From Desmodesmus armatus (Eukaryota > Chlorophyta > Chlorophyceae > Sphaeropleales > Scenedesmaceae), in the NCBI GenBank assembly GCA_007449985.2, contig VIIQ02000158.1:1-64000 (forward strand): 64,000 nt of DNA, in the 5' to 3' direction. The position numbers were made by a program, and so were the translations under genes. Below the pieces are notes generated by a model. The model ran no database searches, was not told the DNA's origin, and saw nothing but the letters and a program-made list of their open reading frames with translations. Shown one piece after another: positions 35,799-48,306 of the stretch (position 1 is the stretch's first letter; each line of letters starts with the position of its first letter).

Positions 35799-38700
35799 TC
35801 ACGCCTCCACAATCTCCGGTTGACCAGGTCCTGGTGATTGACCTCGCAACAACGGTGCTCGTATCCCTTCCTCCTCCCCCTCCACCGCACCACCACCTCT
35901 ACTCGGCCCCGCTTCACCACCAGCAGCACCACCCTCTGCTGCCACAAGGCCGCCAGCCGTGCTGCTGGCTCTGAACATCCTTGCTGCTGCTGCCAGCACA
36001 GATTCGCTCCTGCCTGGCCACTTGTCTGGATCAGCTGCCAGCTCGACCGTAGTACTGCTAGTATGATGCCCAGCAGCAGTGTCAAACCGCCGCTGATCCA
36101 GCACAGCTTGCCAAGGTGCTGCACCACCCACACCGCCCTGCATGCACGACAATCACACACAGGATAGTGAGGGTTTCAGGGCAGACACAAAATCAAGATC
36201 CGACTGGGGTGCCAACACAGATCATTGCATCGCAGTATCGCTCAATGCACACTCGCTGTGCTGCTGATATTGAACACATGCGGTACTGTCAATATGCTTG
36301 CATCACAGTATCAATGCATGCCCGCAAGTGTTCATACGCAGACAACCCCAACCACATGCCACAGCCTGGAGACTTTGACCCCGCACGTCAACAAACAAGC
36401 GACACACATGTTCACACTGTTTGTGTACAACCGCATCACACAACCAGTCGCTCATCAGCGAATCAGACACACAGCCCACACGACACCTGCATAAAGCCCC
36501 GTTGCAGGCCTGCACCCCCCCCCCCCTCACCTGTACACCCTGTCCTTGAACTGCCCAGCCAGCTGTGGTGTCACGGCCACTGACTCTTCCGCCCAGAACA
36601 TGGGTATGGTCAGGTTGTGGCGCACTGAGGGGTCCAGCACACTGGCCAGCTCACCAACACGCGAGCTCATCATCAGGCGCTTGAACACACGCATGGTGAT
36701 GCCTGGGCGGGGGGGGAGGGGGGGGGGGGTGGACAAGGGGGGGGGGGCAGCGGGTTGGGAGGTGTGTGGGGGTGCAGGAGGGGGGTTGTGGACACTGTTG
36801 AGTGGACGAGCGAGAGGATTGCATACTCTTGCTTGGTGATGCCTTGCACCCTGAGGGTGGCAAATGCAGGGCACAACGAAGAGAGCCAGTGAAAGCTGCT
36901 CATGCGCGGCTCATGTTGGGAAGGGTTTACAATGCTGTCGATACCTAAATGCAATACCGTCTGCCACGCTGCAGGTCCTATCGTCCTGCACTGCTTCACT
37001 ATTTAGCACCCAACGCACTAGTGACTATCGCACTGTGACGACTGAACATATCCCCCCCCCCCCCCCCCCCGCCAGTTCACCTACCTGTGATAGGCTCCAC
37101 ATCCACCCAGGTCATGTGCTTGTCCATGTCGCATGTGAGCCCCGCATCTGCAGCCAAGGCCTCGTCAGCGCCACAGAACATGGGCATGCTCACAAACACG
37201 TAGGGCCCAGCCACCGTGCCGCCACCGCCGCTGAACCCCGCAGCCTGTGGTGTGGTGATGTTCATTAACCCCCGCACCTCCTGGTTGCGGCAGGGGTTGG
37301 GCTCAGCCTGGGCTGGGTCCTGCGGTGAGGGAGGGAGCATGGGTGGGTGTTGGTATACTGATGTGCCTGTTGTCACGCAGGATCACATCAGCAGGCTGTG
37401 GAGTGAGCTAAGTGTGTGAAGCCGCATGCAAATGTTGGTAAATCGGATGCCCCGGTGCATGATGGTGTCCTGGAATAGAGCCCATGTAAAACGTCCCGAG
37501 GCCACAGACCTGAGCACTGGGCGAGACCCTTTGCTGCTTTCAAGTGATTGCTGCGCCACACAGACCTGCATCCCCCACTAAAACCCTAGCAGGCGGGGTA
37601 GCCCTCGCCAGTGCACAGGAACTCCGATCCCTGCTGGTTGTTCCCCGACACTGCAATCCCCCTAGCTCTGAACCCCTCCCTATCGATACCCCAGCCATAC
37701 ATGGTGCCAAATCAACTTGAACCCTGAACCGCTTGTAGAGAGTGCCGCTTGTAGAGAGTACCGCTTGGCGGTGAAAGTATTTACTTGTAACAGCCACCCC
37801 CCAAACTGACTTTAACCCTGAACCGCTGAAACCCTAAGGCACTCACCAGCCAATAGCGCAGGAGCTTCACTCCGGCTAGATCCACACTGCTGTTCACCAC
37901 CAGGCGCTTGGCCTGGAACAGGTCTGCGATCCACACCTCCACAGGGCTGTCGGCTGTCAGGCCGGGCTGAAACTGACTGGCGTCAGAGCCATGGACGATT
38001 TCAGAGTCACAAGGCCATGAGGTGACTGTTGTGCGGTCCTGGTCAGCTTCGATCTAGGCACAGCAAGGAACACGGGAGGGAGGTGCAGTCAACACGGAGC
38101 AGTGCAGCTTTGTAGCTACGGAACCGCCCTGTAGGGTCATGAGGTCATTGGGATACGGCCCTTGTCACTCAGATCCAAGATCTGAATATATCAGGCACAA
38201 CCAAAGGCAGGGCAGGGGAGTTGGGCTGGAACCTTGGGGGGTGGGGGGTGGGGGGCGGAAACGAGGACAGCACAGTGGGAGGGTTGCAGAGGCAGGTCAG
38301 GCCAGTGCTCTAGTGAGACGCTCATTGCATGTACAAAGAAGGCGAAGATTGAGCAGCCGCTAGGCAGGAACAAAGTGGCACGCCATGCTGCCAGGTGAAC
38401 ACCGCGTGACAACATTGTGGGGCTCTAGCGCAGGCTGCACGCTGACAGAACAGGTGAGCCGAAACTGGCCAAGGCAGCCCCTCTGGTTGCACCACCACCG
38501 TGATGACTCAAGAAACTGATATGGGGTAGGCACAGGTGGGTGCTCACATTCCATATGTGTTGTGGGTCCTTGCTCCCGGTGTTGACGGTGAGGGGCTTGC
38601 GTGAGCGGGCCTCCTCCACACTGGATGCATTCTTCAACAGGCGCACCTGCATCGCAGCCAAAATAGATGACGTCAACGCTATTACGTCATGACGTCATGA

Positions 38701-41302
38701 CATCACAGGCACGGCAGCCGTACATACAGTAGGCTTGACTTGGCTGGGGCACCTCTAGTGCCATGATTGCCACAGCGTGTAGTTGATCAACAGGGTTTCA
38801 CCGCTTTGGGTAGCCCCCAGACAATGGCTATGAATGGAAACTGGCTGTGGCAATGTGCGCTGGGAGCATACCGCCAGACCATCACTTGGGGTAATGCAAT
38901 TGTGGCTTGTTGATGACGTACAGTCCTGCACTTTAGACAAACGTCTAAGAAGCTGCGGCAATGCATGTCAGACTCGCTAAGGGCATCCAGGCGCAAACTG
39001 AGGCCGTGGTCAGCCTCTGCCGGCTGATTGTGGAGTAGGAACGCTACACCCTGCAGGCACAGGCTGACCACGGCCACAGTTTGCGCTAGGGACGCCTCCG
39101 ACAAGCGGCACCCAAAGCCACACATCACTTCGTACTGACAAGGTGACCAAAGACCTGACCTGACACGCCTGCAGCTCCAGCGGACACCTCTGCTGAACAA
39201 TGGACAGAAGCGCTGTCAACATTGTTCACGACCAAGTTTGACCAGGACAACTGTGAACGCCACAGTTCGATAGCTGTGCCACACATGTATGCACATATAT
39301 GTCTGCACCTACATAGTAAACACACCTTGGACCCGTCTGCCAGTGAGCCTGGTGGCAGCAGTGTGACCAGCAGCTGCAGCAGTGTGTCCTCATAGCCCCA
39401 CAGCAGGTCCAGGGCGGGGCGGGAGGTGAACACGCCAGCCATCCCAGCACTGCTGGTGTAGCTGCATAGGGGGGGGGGCGTGGCGGCAGTGAAGGGTGGG
39501 CGTAATGACTGCCCATTTTTATTGGGGGGGGGGGGGGGGCTACAACAGACGTGAACTCCTAACCCACAGCAGCAGTGCTGGCGTAGCTGCAGGCGGGGGC
39601 CCCCCCCGGGGGGGGGGGGGGGGCGAGCGGCGGCAGTGAAGGGTGAGCGCCGGGAGTGACTGTTCTGTTACTGTGAGAGGGGGCTCAGCCGCGAGCCCCT
39701 ACACCCACTGCTGTATCGACTTGCCCCATCCCAAGTTGACTCCACCAGCAGCTGCAGCCAACCATGGAGCACAGTGAACCAACAATCAATGCTGCCCCAT
39801 TCTACACCAGTCAAGATGCGAGGACTGAATGCCTACCCACTCCTTGACGCCCCCCCCTCCTTTCCAAACCCATTCACACCTTGCTATGGCCTGCAGCAGC
39901 ACGTGCATGAAGTGAACCAATTCACTACTGCGCCATTCTTGATCAACATGCGCTCGAATTTGCCCCCCCCCCCTCTTCCCCCCCCCCCCTCCGCGCTTCA
40001 CCATCACACCTTGATATTGCCTGCAGCAGCACGTCCAGGAAGGGCCTGTACTCAGGTGCCACAGTGCCATGCAGGTTGGCCAGCACACCCAGCAGTGCCA
40101 GGTTGAAGGTGGTGATGTTGGCAGTCACATCCACCTTTGTCAGGTTGGTGTCAAGGTGGAAGTGGGTGTAGTCCTGCACAGCACAGCACAGCACAGCACA
40201 GCACAGCACAGCACAGCACAGCACAACAACAGCACAGCACAGCGCAGCAACACATGCAACGGCAACTCATCCGACAGGAACTCATGAAAGAGCGACATGT
40301 GTGACGTGTGACAGTAACTGCAAGGCAGGCGAACAGCATCACAGGGGACTGCAGTGGGGCCAGGGGTGTGGCTGTACATCCAGCAGGCAGGGTCGCACGC
40401 ATACAGGTGGGCGCACACGCCTGCATGCATTGGTGTAAAATTTCCAGACGCATGCCGCTCCTATCCTCTGCTGAGAACTGCTGTAAACGTCTAGCACTCC
40501 CCACCCCCCTTGCCAGCATGCTGCTTGCCAACATGCTGCTTGGGACACCAACTGCGGTTCTGCCTTACACACCAGAACAGCGATGTTTCCGCTGCTGAGT
40601 ACAAGCAGATGAGAGAGTTGAGCTGTGTTGAAACACAAGGCAGGTCGTACCTTGTAGTAGACTCGCCCCTCGGCATCCCACAGCACATCCAGCTTCTCAT
40701 GATACACACGGTGCACGTACGGCCCTACTTGCTCCTGAACACAGCACAGCATAGCACAGCACAGCACGTCAAACAGCAGTGCGCACACTGTGAGGGCACG
40801 GGAGATGTCTGAGCCATAGTGTGCAGCTGCTTCACCTGAAATGCTGGACAACAGTGGTGCTTCACACAGGAAAAGCATGCGAGTTGCACGCTGTTCATAC
40901 GGGATAGACGTTTTCCAACACTGCACCATTGCAAGGGAGATAGTGGTGGTCAAACTGCAAGTACAAAAATACTGAACACTGGCAGGCCGGGAGCAGCCTC
41001 AGCTTGATGGACCAGCGCCTGAAGTTGTTGGCGAAGGCTTCATGGCGGGTTCTGGCCAGGCTTGCTTTTTGATACCGTTGCCGAGCCAAAGCGGCCATGG
41101 GCGCTGCTCTGCTCAGCTGCAGGCATTTCAGCTGCATGCAGGCTGCAGGGTGTGGCACCCACCAGCTTGGGCAGCCCTCCAGCCCTGACCTCGTCCACAT
41201 TGGTGATGTTGAACATCCACACGTTGAACAGGTCGACAGGGGCACTGGCGTCTGCATCTGCCTGGCTCCGGAAACGGGCTGCAGGGCAGGAGGTGAGGTG
41301 GT

Positions 41303-41333
<31 letters not shown>

Positions 41334-41878
41334 GTCGGAGGTGCAAGCATGAAGGCCCAGCGGCACCAACAGGGCAAACATGCTGCTGGGTGGTTGAGGG
41401 ATGCTGTGATACCAGCAGGCACCAATTTGGTGTCTGTGTGTTGTATCCCTGCCACTGAAAAGCTGCTGCTGGAGACACAGTGGTGTCACAGTGCACAGTT
41501 GCACGTGCTGGGTCAGGGTCAGAGTCCCTGGTTGGGGCTGGAAGGAGTTTTGTTCTCACCATCAGTGTCCGGAGGTGAGCTTGGTGTCCAAATGACAGAG
41601 TCGCGAATCTGCAGGTGCCAATGTGCCAATGTTGAAGGTACTTCGATGTGGCCCTACAGCTGCTGATGTCAGCAACCCTACTCAGGCTTGGCAGTGGTTG
41701 TGTATGTGCATGCAGGGTGGTGCAGCCTCCCAATGGTTCTCACCCCATCTTGAAGCTTGTTGTGAACCTGCCCCGGGAGTATGATGCCTACTGCAATGAT
41801 GGCCAATCCCAAGCACAGCAGCACCAGGCTGGATGTGGTGGAGCACAACAGTGGGCCCCTGCTGGTGCGAGGTGCCAT
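35799..41878 (-). CDS. CD36/SCARB-family scavenger receptor-like protein
   Basis: Eleven exons: 41744-41878, 41560-41608, 41163-41278, 40651-40734, 40010-40173, 39326-39461, 38548-38646, 37847-38053, 37085-37319, 36531-36702 and 35799-36137, giving 578 aa after restoring one base near 36053. The topology is that of CD36/LIMP-2: an N-terminal membrane segment (SSLVLLCLGLAIIAVGIIL), a large ectodomain and a C-terminal membrane segment (SGGLTLLLGIILAVL). Family motifs are VDLFNVWMFNITNVDEV, VGPYVHRVYHEKLDVLWD, DLLWGYEDTLL, RKPLTVNTGSKD, TWVDVEPITG and LTIPMFWAEES. Many N-x-S/T sites suggest glycosylation. The family binds lipids or transports them at plasma or lysosomal membranes. The acidic tail after the second membrane segment includes EEEGIRAPLLRG, with a PLL that may serve in sorting. 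The ATG at 41878 is used because longer frames begin with GTG. Confidence 0.93.
39568..39920 (-). repeat. Copies of CD36-like exon-5 end and exon-6 start in intron 5
   Basis: At about 39866-39905 the minus strand repeats the end of exon 5 with its donor (VLLQAIAR then GTGTGAATGG; true exon VLLQAIS with GTGTGATGG at 40010). At about 39568-39592 it repeats the start of exon 6 with its acceptor (GCAG then CTACGCCAGC). Both copies border long C-runs on the plus strand. Confidence 0.8.
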
Positions 41879-42190
41879 GTGAAAGCTTCTAAGAGTATAA
41901 TCCAAGTTTAACTGCGGCCCATAGGTGACCGTAGCAGCAAAGTGGAACAACCTTGGCAAGTGACCGAGATCAGGGTCTATCGAAAGCACGACTCAAGCTG
42001 AGTGGTGGATCACTCAGGAAAGACCTCAAGTGCAGTGCTGAACCATGTCGGGGACGTTTGGTTTGGTTGTCTGTCCTTCTGTCATCATACTCGGTGACTA
42101 CTCCTCCAACGCTTCCAGCTCACGTCTGCAGGCCCCATGGTTGCAATGAGATAACCGCAGTAGGAACTTCAACGCTGTGCACCAGTCGGC
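41879..42190. promoter_or_regulatory. Divergent promoter between CD36-like and PX genes
   Basis: Only 312 bp separate the start codons of two divergent genes (41878 minus and 42191 plus). An upstream non-coding exon for the PX gene may start further back, since an acceptor-like CCGCAG lies about 40 bp before its ATG. Confidence 0.45.
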
Positions 42191-45100
42191 ATGGGGCACA
42201 ACTGGCGGTACACCTGCAACATTCCACTCTGGATCCTGGGCAAGGACACAAATGGGGGAGAGCCTGTGGCTGTAAGTGGCATCCAGGGGTGGATCAAAAC
42301 CTGACAGGTGGCCTCTTGCTTTGTCTGATCGTGTCGGAGGGCTCTCAAGGTTTTCATGCTGTCCTTGTTGTAGGGGTCCTGTGCGTGGTGGTTCTGCTTA
42401 TCGCATGTCTTGGACCACGCAGTTCATGGCATGCTGCAGACATTGCTGATAGCACAGTATCACGTGTGCTTACGTTGATGCAGCAGCCCTGCAGCACCAC
42501 AACACACGCTGTGTCCCGTTGCCCCAACACATGAAGCTAGGCTCTGTACTGTGCAGGAGCGCTTACTGATCCAGCCCTTTAGGTTGGTTGTTTGACGATG
42601 TTGTTCCTGCCTTTTCCTGTGCTGTGTGCTGCCAGTTGTATCGTGTCAACGTGCTGCTGCAGTCACCAGATTCCCTGGACTTGAGCACTAAGCCTCCCTT
42701 CTTTGTGCTGAGGCGCTACTCTCAGTTCAGGCAGCTGCATGCAGAGGTGCGCTGTTTCCTGCAGACTGATACTCTGACACAAAGCATGTTGCAAGGAGCA
42801 CGCAGGCAGCTGTGCCAACAGCTGCGCTGTTGCAGCGCATGCATGGCACACATCTGCAGGATGATGTCACTGAGCATGCACAGCAGCTGCGGCACCTTTG
42901 TGTGCTGTGTTGAGCAGTTGGGATACATGACAGTACATACATGCGGCTTCAGCAGGGTGTGTGACAAGCCAGCTGTGGGCTTGCTGTCAAGCCAGGATGG
43001 TGCAGGGGGGGGGGGTAGTGCAGGATGCTGTTGTAGAGCCTGCACAACGACGTTTGTGCGTGTACCATATGGCGGTTCACCACAGCAACGCCGCAGCAAG
43101 TCAGTTGGTGTAGTCGGCCCTGGGGCGATCCAGTCTGGGGGTCATACAGAGCAGCTGTGACATAAAAAGAAGTGTTACATGCGGTGAACACGCAATCGGC
43201 TGTGACAAGCGAATCCAGGGGCTGGGGACACACAGTCGATGTGCCAAACGGGGGTGTGCTTGCGTACTTTTAGGGAGGGTGGAGACCGCTGGTTCCTCAG
43301 CAGCTGCAGGCAGTGGGTGCTGTTGCTTGTGTTAAACACATGAGATACAACCATCAAGTGCATGTCATGACGACAGGCTTGTAAAGTGCGTTCCGACACG
43401 CACATATTGGTAAACGTGTTTATCATAATGGAATTGTTTCACCTGATACTTGTCTGATGTCGGTGCATCTCTGCCATCTCCCTCCGGTCCAGGGGACCAC
43501 TGATTGCTGCAGTGGTCTAGAATGCTGCTGCTGTGAGAACTGTAAGACTCTGTGAATTGAGACCGAGACTGTAGTGTGTTGCTGTTGCTTGTGTCTGGGT
43601 GGATGGGTAGGCGGTGCTGGCGCTGTTGGCCCCCTCAGATGATGATGATGATTTGTGTTACATTGGGGTCTGTCAATCCAGACCTTAAGCTGCCGACCAA
43701 TCCCTCAGAGCAGCAGGCGTGTCACAGCAGCAGCAGTCAAGCTGTTGCTCCGCTCATAAGGCATTCGCCTAACATCAGCCACTGACCGTTGTCTTGAGGA
43801 ACTATCGGTGGTATGTTGGGGCCATGTGCTGTGTCATGCTTTGTCTGACACCCCCCCCTCGCATTGTGCGTTCATGCTGTGGTGGCACTGCGCGCAGCTG
43901 AAGGTCCAGTTTCCTGAATCGTTCAAGTCTCCTGAGCTGAATGTCCCTCCTAAGCATACGCTGGCGGCACTGGGAGGACCAGCACAGCACAAGGAGCTGC
44001 AGGACAGGTGATGATGATTTTTGGGGGGGGGGGACTAGGAGGTGGTTTGGAGGGGGGGGACTAGGGGGTGGGTGGGAGTGGCTGGCCCAGGTTGCATCGG
44101 AGCAACCAGGGGTTTGGGTTGTTGGGGAGGTGTTTGTTGGGCGTGCGCGTTGTGGTGTGTTTGTGTGTGTGTGTGGGGGGGGGGGGGGGTGAAGTGTGAG
44201 CATGGCAGGACATGTGACACGATGGAGGGGGGAGGGGCAAGTCTTGTCATGGTCAGCCTGTGTGTACAGAGGGCTGCTGCAGGTTTACAGAGTGCAGCTG
44301 CAGGGGTGCTGGGGTTGGGTCGGCACATGTGTGTGTAGGGGGGGGCAGCTTGATGTAGGGGGTTGATGCCACATGGCTGGTACACGGGCCAATTGGCCAC
44401 TAGGCACAGAAGCTGCCATTAGGTTGCCATGTAGGGGCCTTTCACAACCTTTTCCTCATCTCGTGTGCGGCTGGTAAGCACACAGCCCTGGCAGCAACCC
44501 ATCGATCCTGCTGCAACTTGCTCGCCCGGCGCGCACGACCGCCACGCTGTCGGCTTGCATGCCCAGAAAGTCTATGACATATTACAATTACGTTCCGAGG
44601 GCTTTTTTCCGGATTTGCGGCCTAGTAGTAGTAGTAGTAATGAATGAATGAGGTGTTACACGGGTTTCTCAAGCAACTACGTTGCAACTGAACCCAGCCA
44701 CGGATGGACACAACCAGCACGGAAGGGGGCCGTTCGGACAAACCTAGTAGAATGAATGAAGGTGTTACACGGGTTTCTCAAGCAACTACGTTGCAACTGA
44801 ACCCAGCCACGGATGGACACAACCAGCACGGAAGGGGGCCGTTCGGACAAACCCCACCATCAAAAGCTTGTCACGCACACTCAGTGTGCTTCCAGATTGC
44901 GAACACAGAGATATAATACACTGGAAGGACTGAATGGCGCCAACGGCACTGCTTCTCGCACCTGCAGGGTTGCGACAAGAAAGGGCGGACGGAACAGAAA
45001 ACAGCGAACACACAGCTGCGAGCCACAAAACACTCCCACATGTTGCAGTGGGCGCACGTGGACAAACCTAGTAATGAAGGTGTTACACGGGTTTCTCAAG

Positions 45101-48100
45101 CAACTACGTTGCAACTGAACCCAGCCACGGATGGACACAACCAGCACGGAAGGGGGCCGTTCGGACAAACCCCACCATCAAAAGCTTGTCACGCACACTC
45201 AGTGTGCTTCCAGATTGCGAACACAGAGATATAATACACTGGAAGGACTGAAAAGCAACTACGTCTTTCTAGTATGAATGAATGAAGGTGTTACACGGGT
45301 TTCTCAAGCAACTACGTTGCAACTGAACCCAGCCACGGATGGACACAACCAGCACGGAAGGGGGCCGTTCGGACAAACCCCACCATCAAAAGCTTGTCAC
45401 GCACACTCAGTGTGCTTCCAGATTGCGAACACAGAGATATAATACACTTTATTTAGTATTTTCTAGTAATGAATGAATGAAGGTGTTACACGGGTTTCTC
45501 AAGCAACTACGTTGCAACTGAACCCAGCCACGGATGGACACAACCAGCACGGAAGGGGGCCGTTCGGACAAACCCCACCATATGAATGAATGAATGAAGG
45601 TGTTACACGGGTAACCCCACCATATGAATGAATGAAGGTGTTACACGGGTTTCTCAAGCAACTACGTTGCAACTGAACCCAGCCACGGATGGACACAACC
45701 AGCACGGAAGGGGGCCGTTCGGACAAACCCCACCATCAAAAGCTTGTCACGCACACTCAGTGTGCTTCCAGATTGCGAACACAGAGATATAATACACTGG
45801 AAGGACTGAATGGCGCCAACGGCACTGCTTCTCGCACCTGCAGGGTTGCGACAAGAAAGGGCGGACGGAACAGAAAACAGCGAACACACAGCTGCGAGCC
45901 ACAAAACACTCCCACATGTTGCAGTGGGCGCACGTGGGGGCAATTTCACCGACACCACCAGTCGCTGCACTGTTCACAAGCCAGCAGGATAGAAGTCACA
46001 CAGCAGCCAGCAACCCCACCATAATGAATGAATGAATGAAGGTGTTACACGGGTTTCTCAAGCAACTACGTTGCAACTGAACCCAGCCACGGATGGACAC
46101 AACCAGCACGGAAGGGGGCCGTTCGGACAAACCCCACCATCAAAAGCTTGTCACGCACACTCAGTGTGCTTCCAGATTGCGAACACAGAGATATAATACA
46201 CTGGAAGGACTGAATGGCGCCAACGGCACTGCTTCTCGCACCTGCAGGGTTGCGACAAGAAAGGGCGGACGGAACAGAAAACAGCGAACACACAGCTGCG
46301 AGCCACAAAACACTCCCACATGTTGCAGTGGGCGCACGTGGGGGCAACTTCACCGACACCACCAGTCGCTGCACTGTTCACAAGCCAGCAGGATAGAAGT
46401 CACACAGCAGCCAGCAACTCACATGTCACCACATGCAGAAGCTCAATGCCTAACTACCCGCAAACCGTTGCCTCCTGACAGCACCACATGCCATGCAATG
46501 AAAGGCTGCTGTGTGAGCGCAAGCCCCTGCGCGCGCTTAGGGATGATTGCAGAAACCGCAAAGTCAGCCAAGACGCGCCAAAACTCCCCAACAGCAGCAC
46601 GCCCTGCAATGCGCTCTACCGTCAGCAGAGGCAACGCAGGACCTTCTGCTGCCACAGCCCACGCCACTCTGCGGCCGAAGTCAACAGCACCGATGCCAGC
46701 CAGACACACCATGTCCCACACAATATGATGCAACCGGGGATGAGGTTTCACCCCCATCCACAAAGCTGCACACTGCAGGCCGCGGTCAGCAGCCAACCAA
46801 GGGGGGGCGTCGCCCACCCGGTGAGCTCGCAACTGCCCCTCAATCCCCACCATAATGAATGAAGGTGTTACATCCCCACCATATGAATGAATGAAGGTGT
46901 TACACGGGTTTCTCAAGCAACTACGTTGCAACTGAACCCAGCCACGGATGGACACAACCAGCACGGAAGGGGGCCGTTCGGACAAACCGAATGAATGAAT
47001 GAAGGTGTTACACGGGTTTCTCAAGCAACTACGTTGCAACTGAACCCAGCCACGGATGGACACAACCAGCACGGAAGAGGGCCGTTCGGACAAACCAAAT
47101 GAATGAAGGTGTTACACGGGTTTCTCAAGCAACTACGTTGCAACTGAACCCAGCCACGGATGGACACAACCAGTACGGAAGGGTTCGGACAAACCGAATG
47201 AATGAATGAAGGTGTTACACGGGTTTCTCAAGCAACTACGTTGCAACTGAACCCAGCCACGGATGGACACAACCAGCACGGAAGGGGGCCGTTCGGACAA
47301 ACCGAATGAAGGTGTTACACGGGTTTCTCAAGCAACTACGTTGCAACTGAACCCAGCCACGGATTCGGACAAACCCCACCATCAAAAGCTTGGAGACTGC
47401 ATTTTTTTTGCATTTTGCCGTTCATAGATGGTCCGCCGATTTGCTTGGCATCAATCAGCCCTGTTAGCTCAGTTGGTTAGAGCACTGTGCTAATAACGCA
47501 GGGGTCGCTGGTTCAAGCCCAGCACGGGGCATCTGTCTTTTGCCCATCCAGTTGCCATGTTGCCATTGCTGCTGCTGCCCACAGGCGGCGTGGTGAGCTG
47601 GAGAAGTGGCTGTGGGCTGTCATTGGCAAGCCTGAGTTGGCCCGCAGCCATGTCCTGCGCCAGTTCCTGGAGTTTGACAAGGCCATGGCCCGTGCCCAAC
47701 AGCACAGGTGTGTGCAGAATGCACATAGTGCTGCAAAGGTGTTCAGTTTCCCTGCCGAGCCATGAATAGCAGTGGCTGGTTGGTGCGTCTCGTACAGCAG
47801 GTGGCAGTGCAAGCAACCCAGCTGTGCCTGGAAAGTGACAATGTATAGTCTGTTTTACAATGGCGTCGCAACAGCGACCAGCCCAGCTAGCCAGCTTTGT
47901 GCATTGCCTCATACGAACTGGGGGTTGCTGATGTGACTGCTGCCGCCGTCTTCCGTTTGCCTGGCCGCTCCCCGCGTGCCCTCACAGGCGCACCAGCACC
48001 GCTGCAACGCAGGGCACCACTCCCCTAGGCAGCGGACGGGCCAGCCCCCTGCCCCCAGCCTCCCCTTATACAGCAGCAAGCAGCCCGGCACCCCCAGCCC

Positions 48101-48273
48101 CACCCAGCAGCAGCAGCAGCAGCGCCGCACTGGCAGCAGCAGCAGGTGCTGCCACAGCGGCTGGTCTGGGTGGTGGTGCCTCGCACGGGTCTCAACTTTA
48201 CTTAGGAGGGTACACCCCTGCACCCCAGTCAGCTGCCTCTTCAGAGCTAGGGGACTGGGAGGGATACCACGAG

Positions 48274-48306
<33 letters not shown>

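Noticed and set aside
44637..47385. CRISPR-like array
   Set aside because: Units vary in length and share only one end, there are no uniform spacers, and the DNA is eukaryotic.
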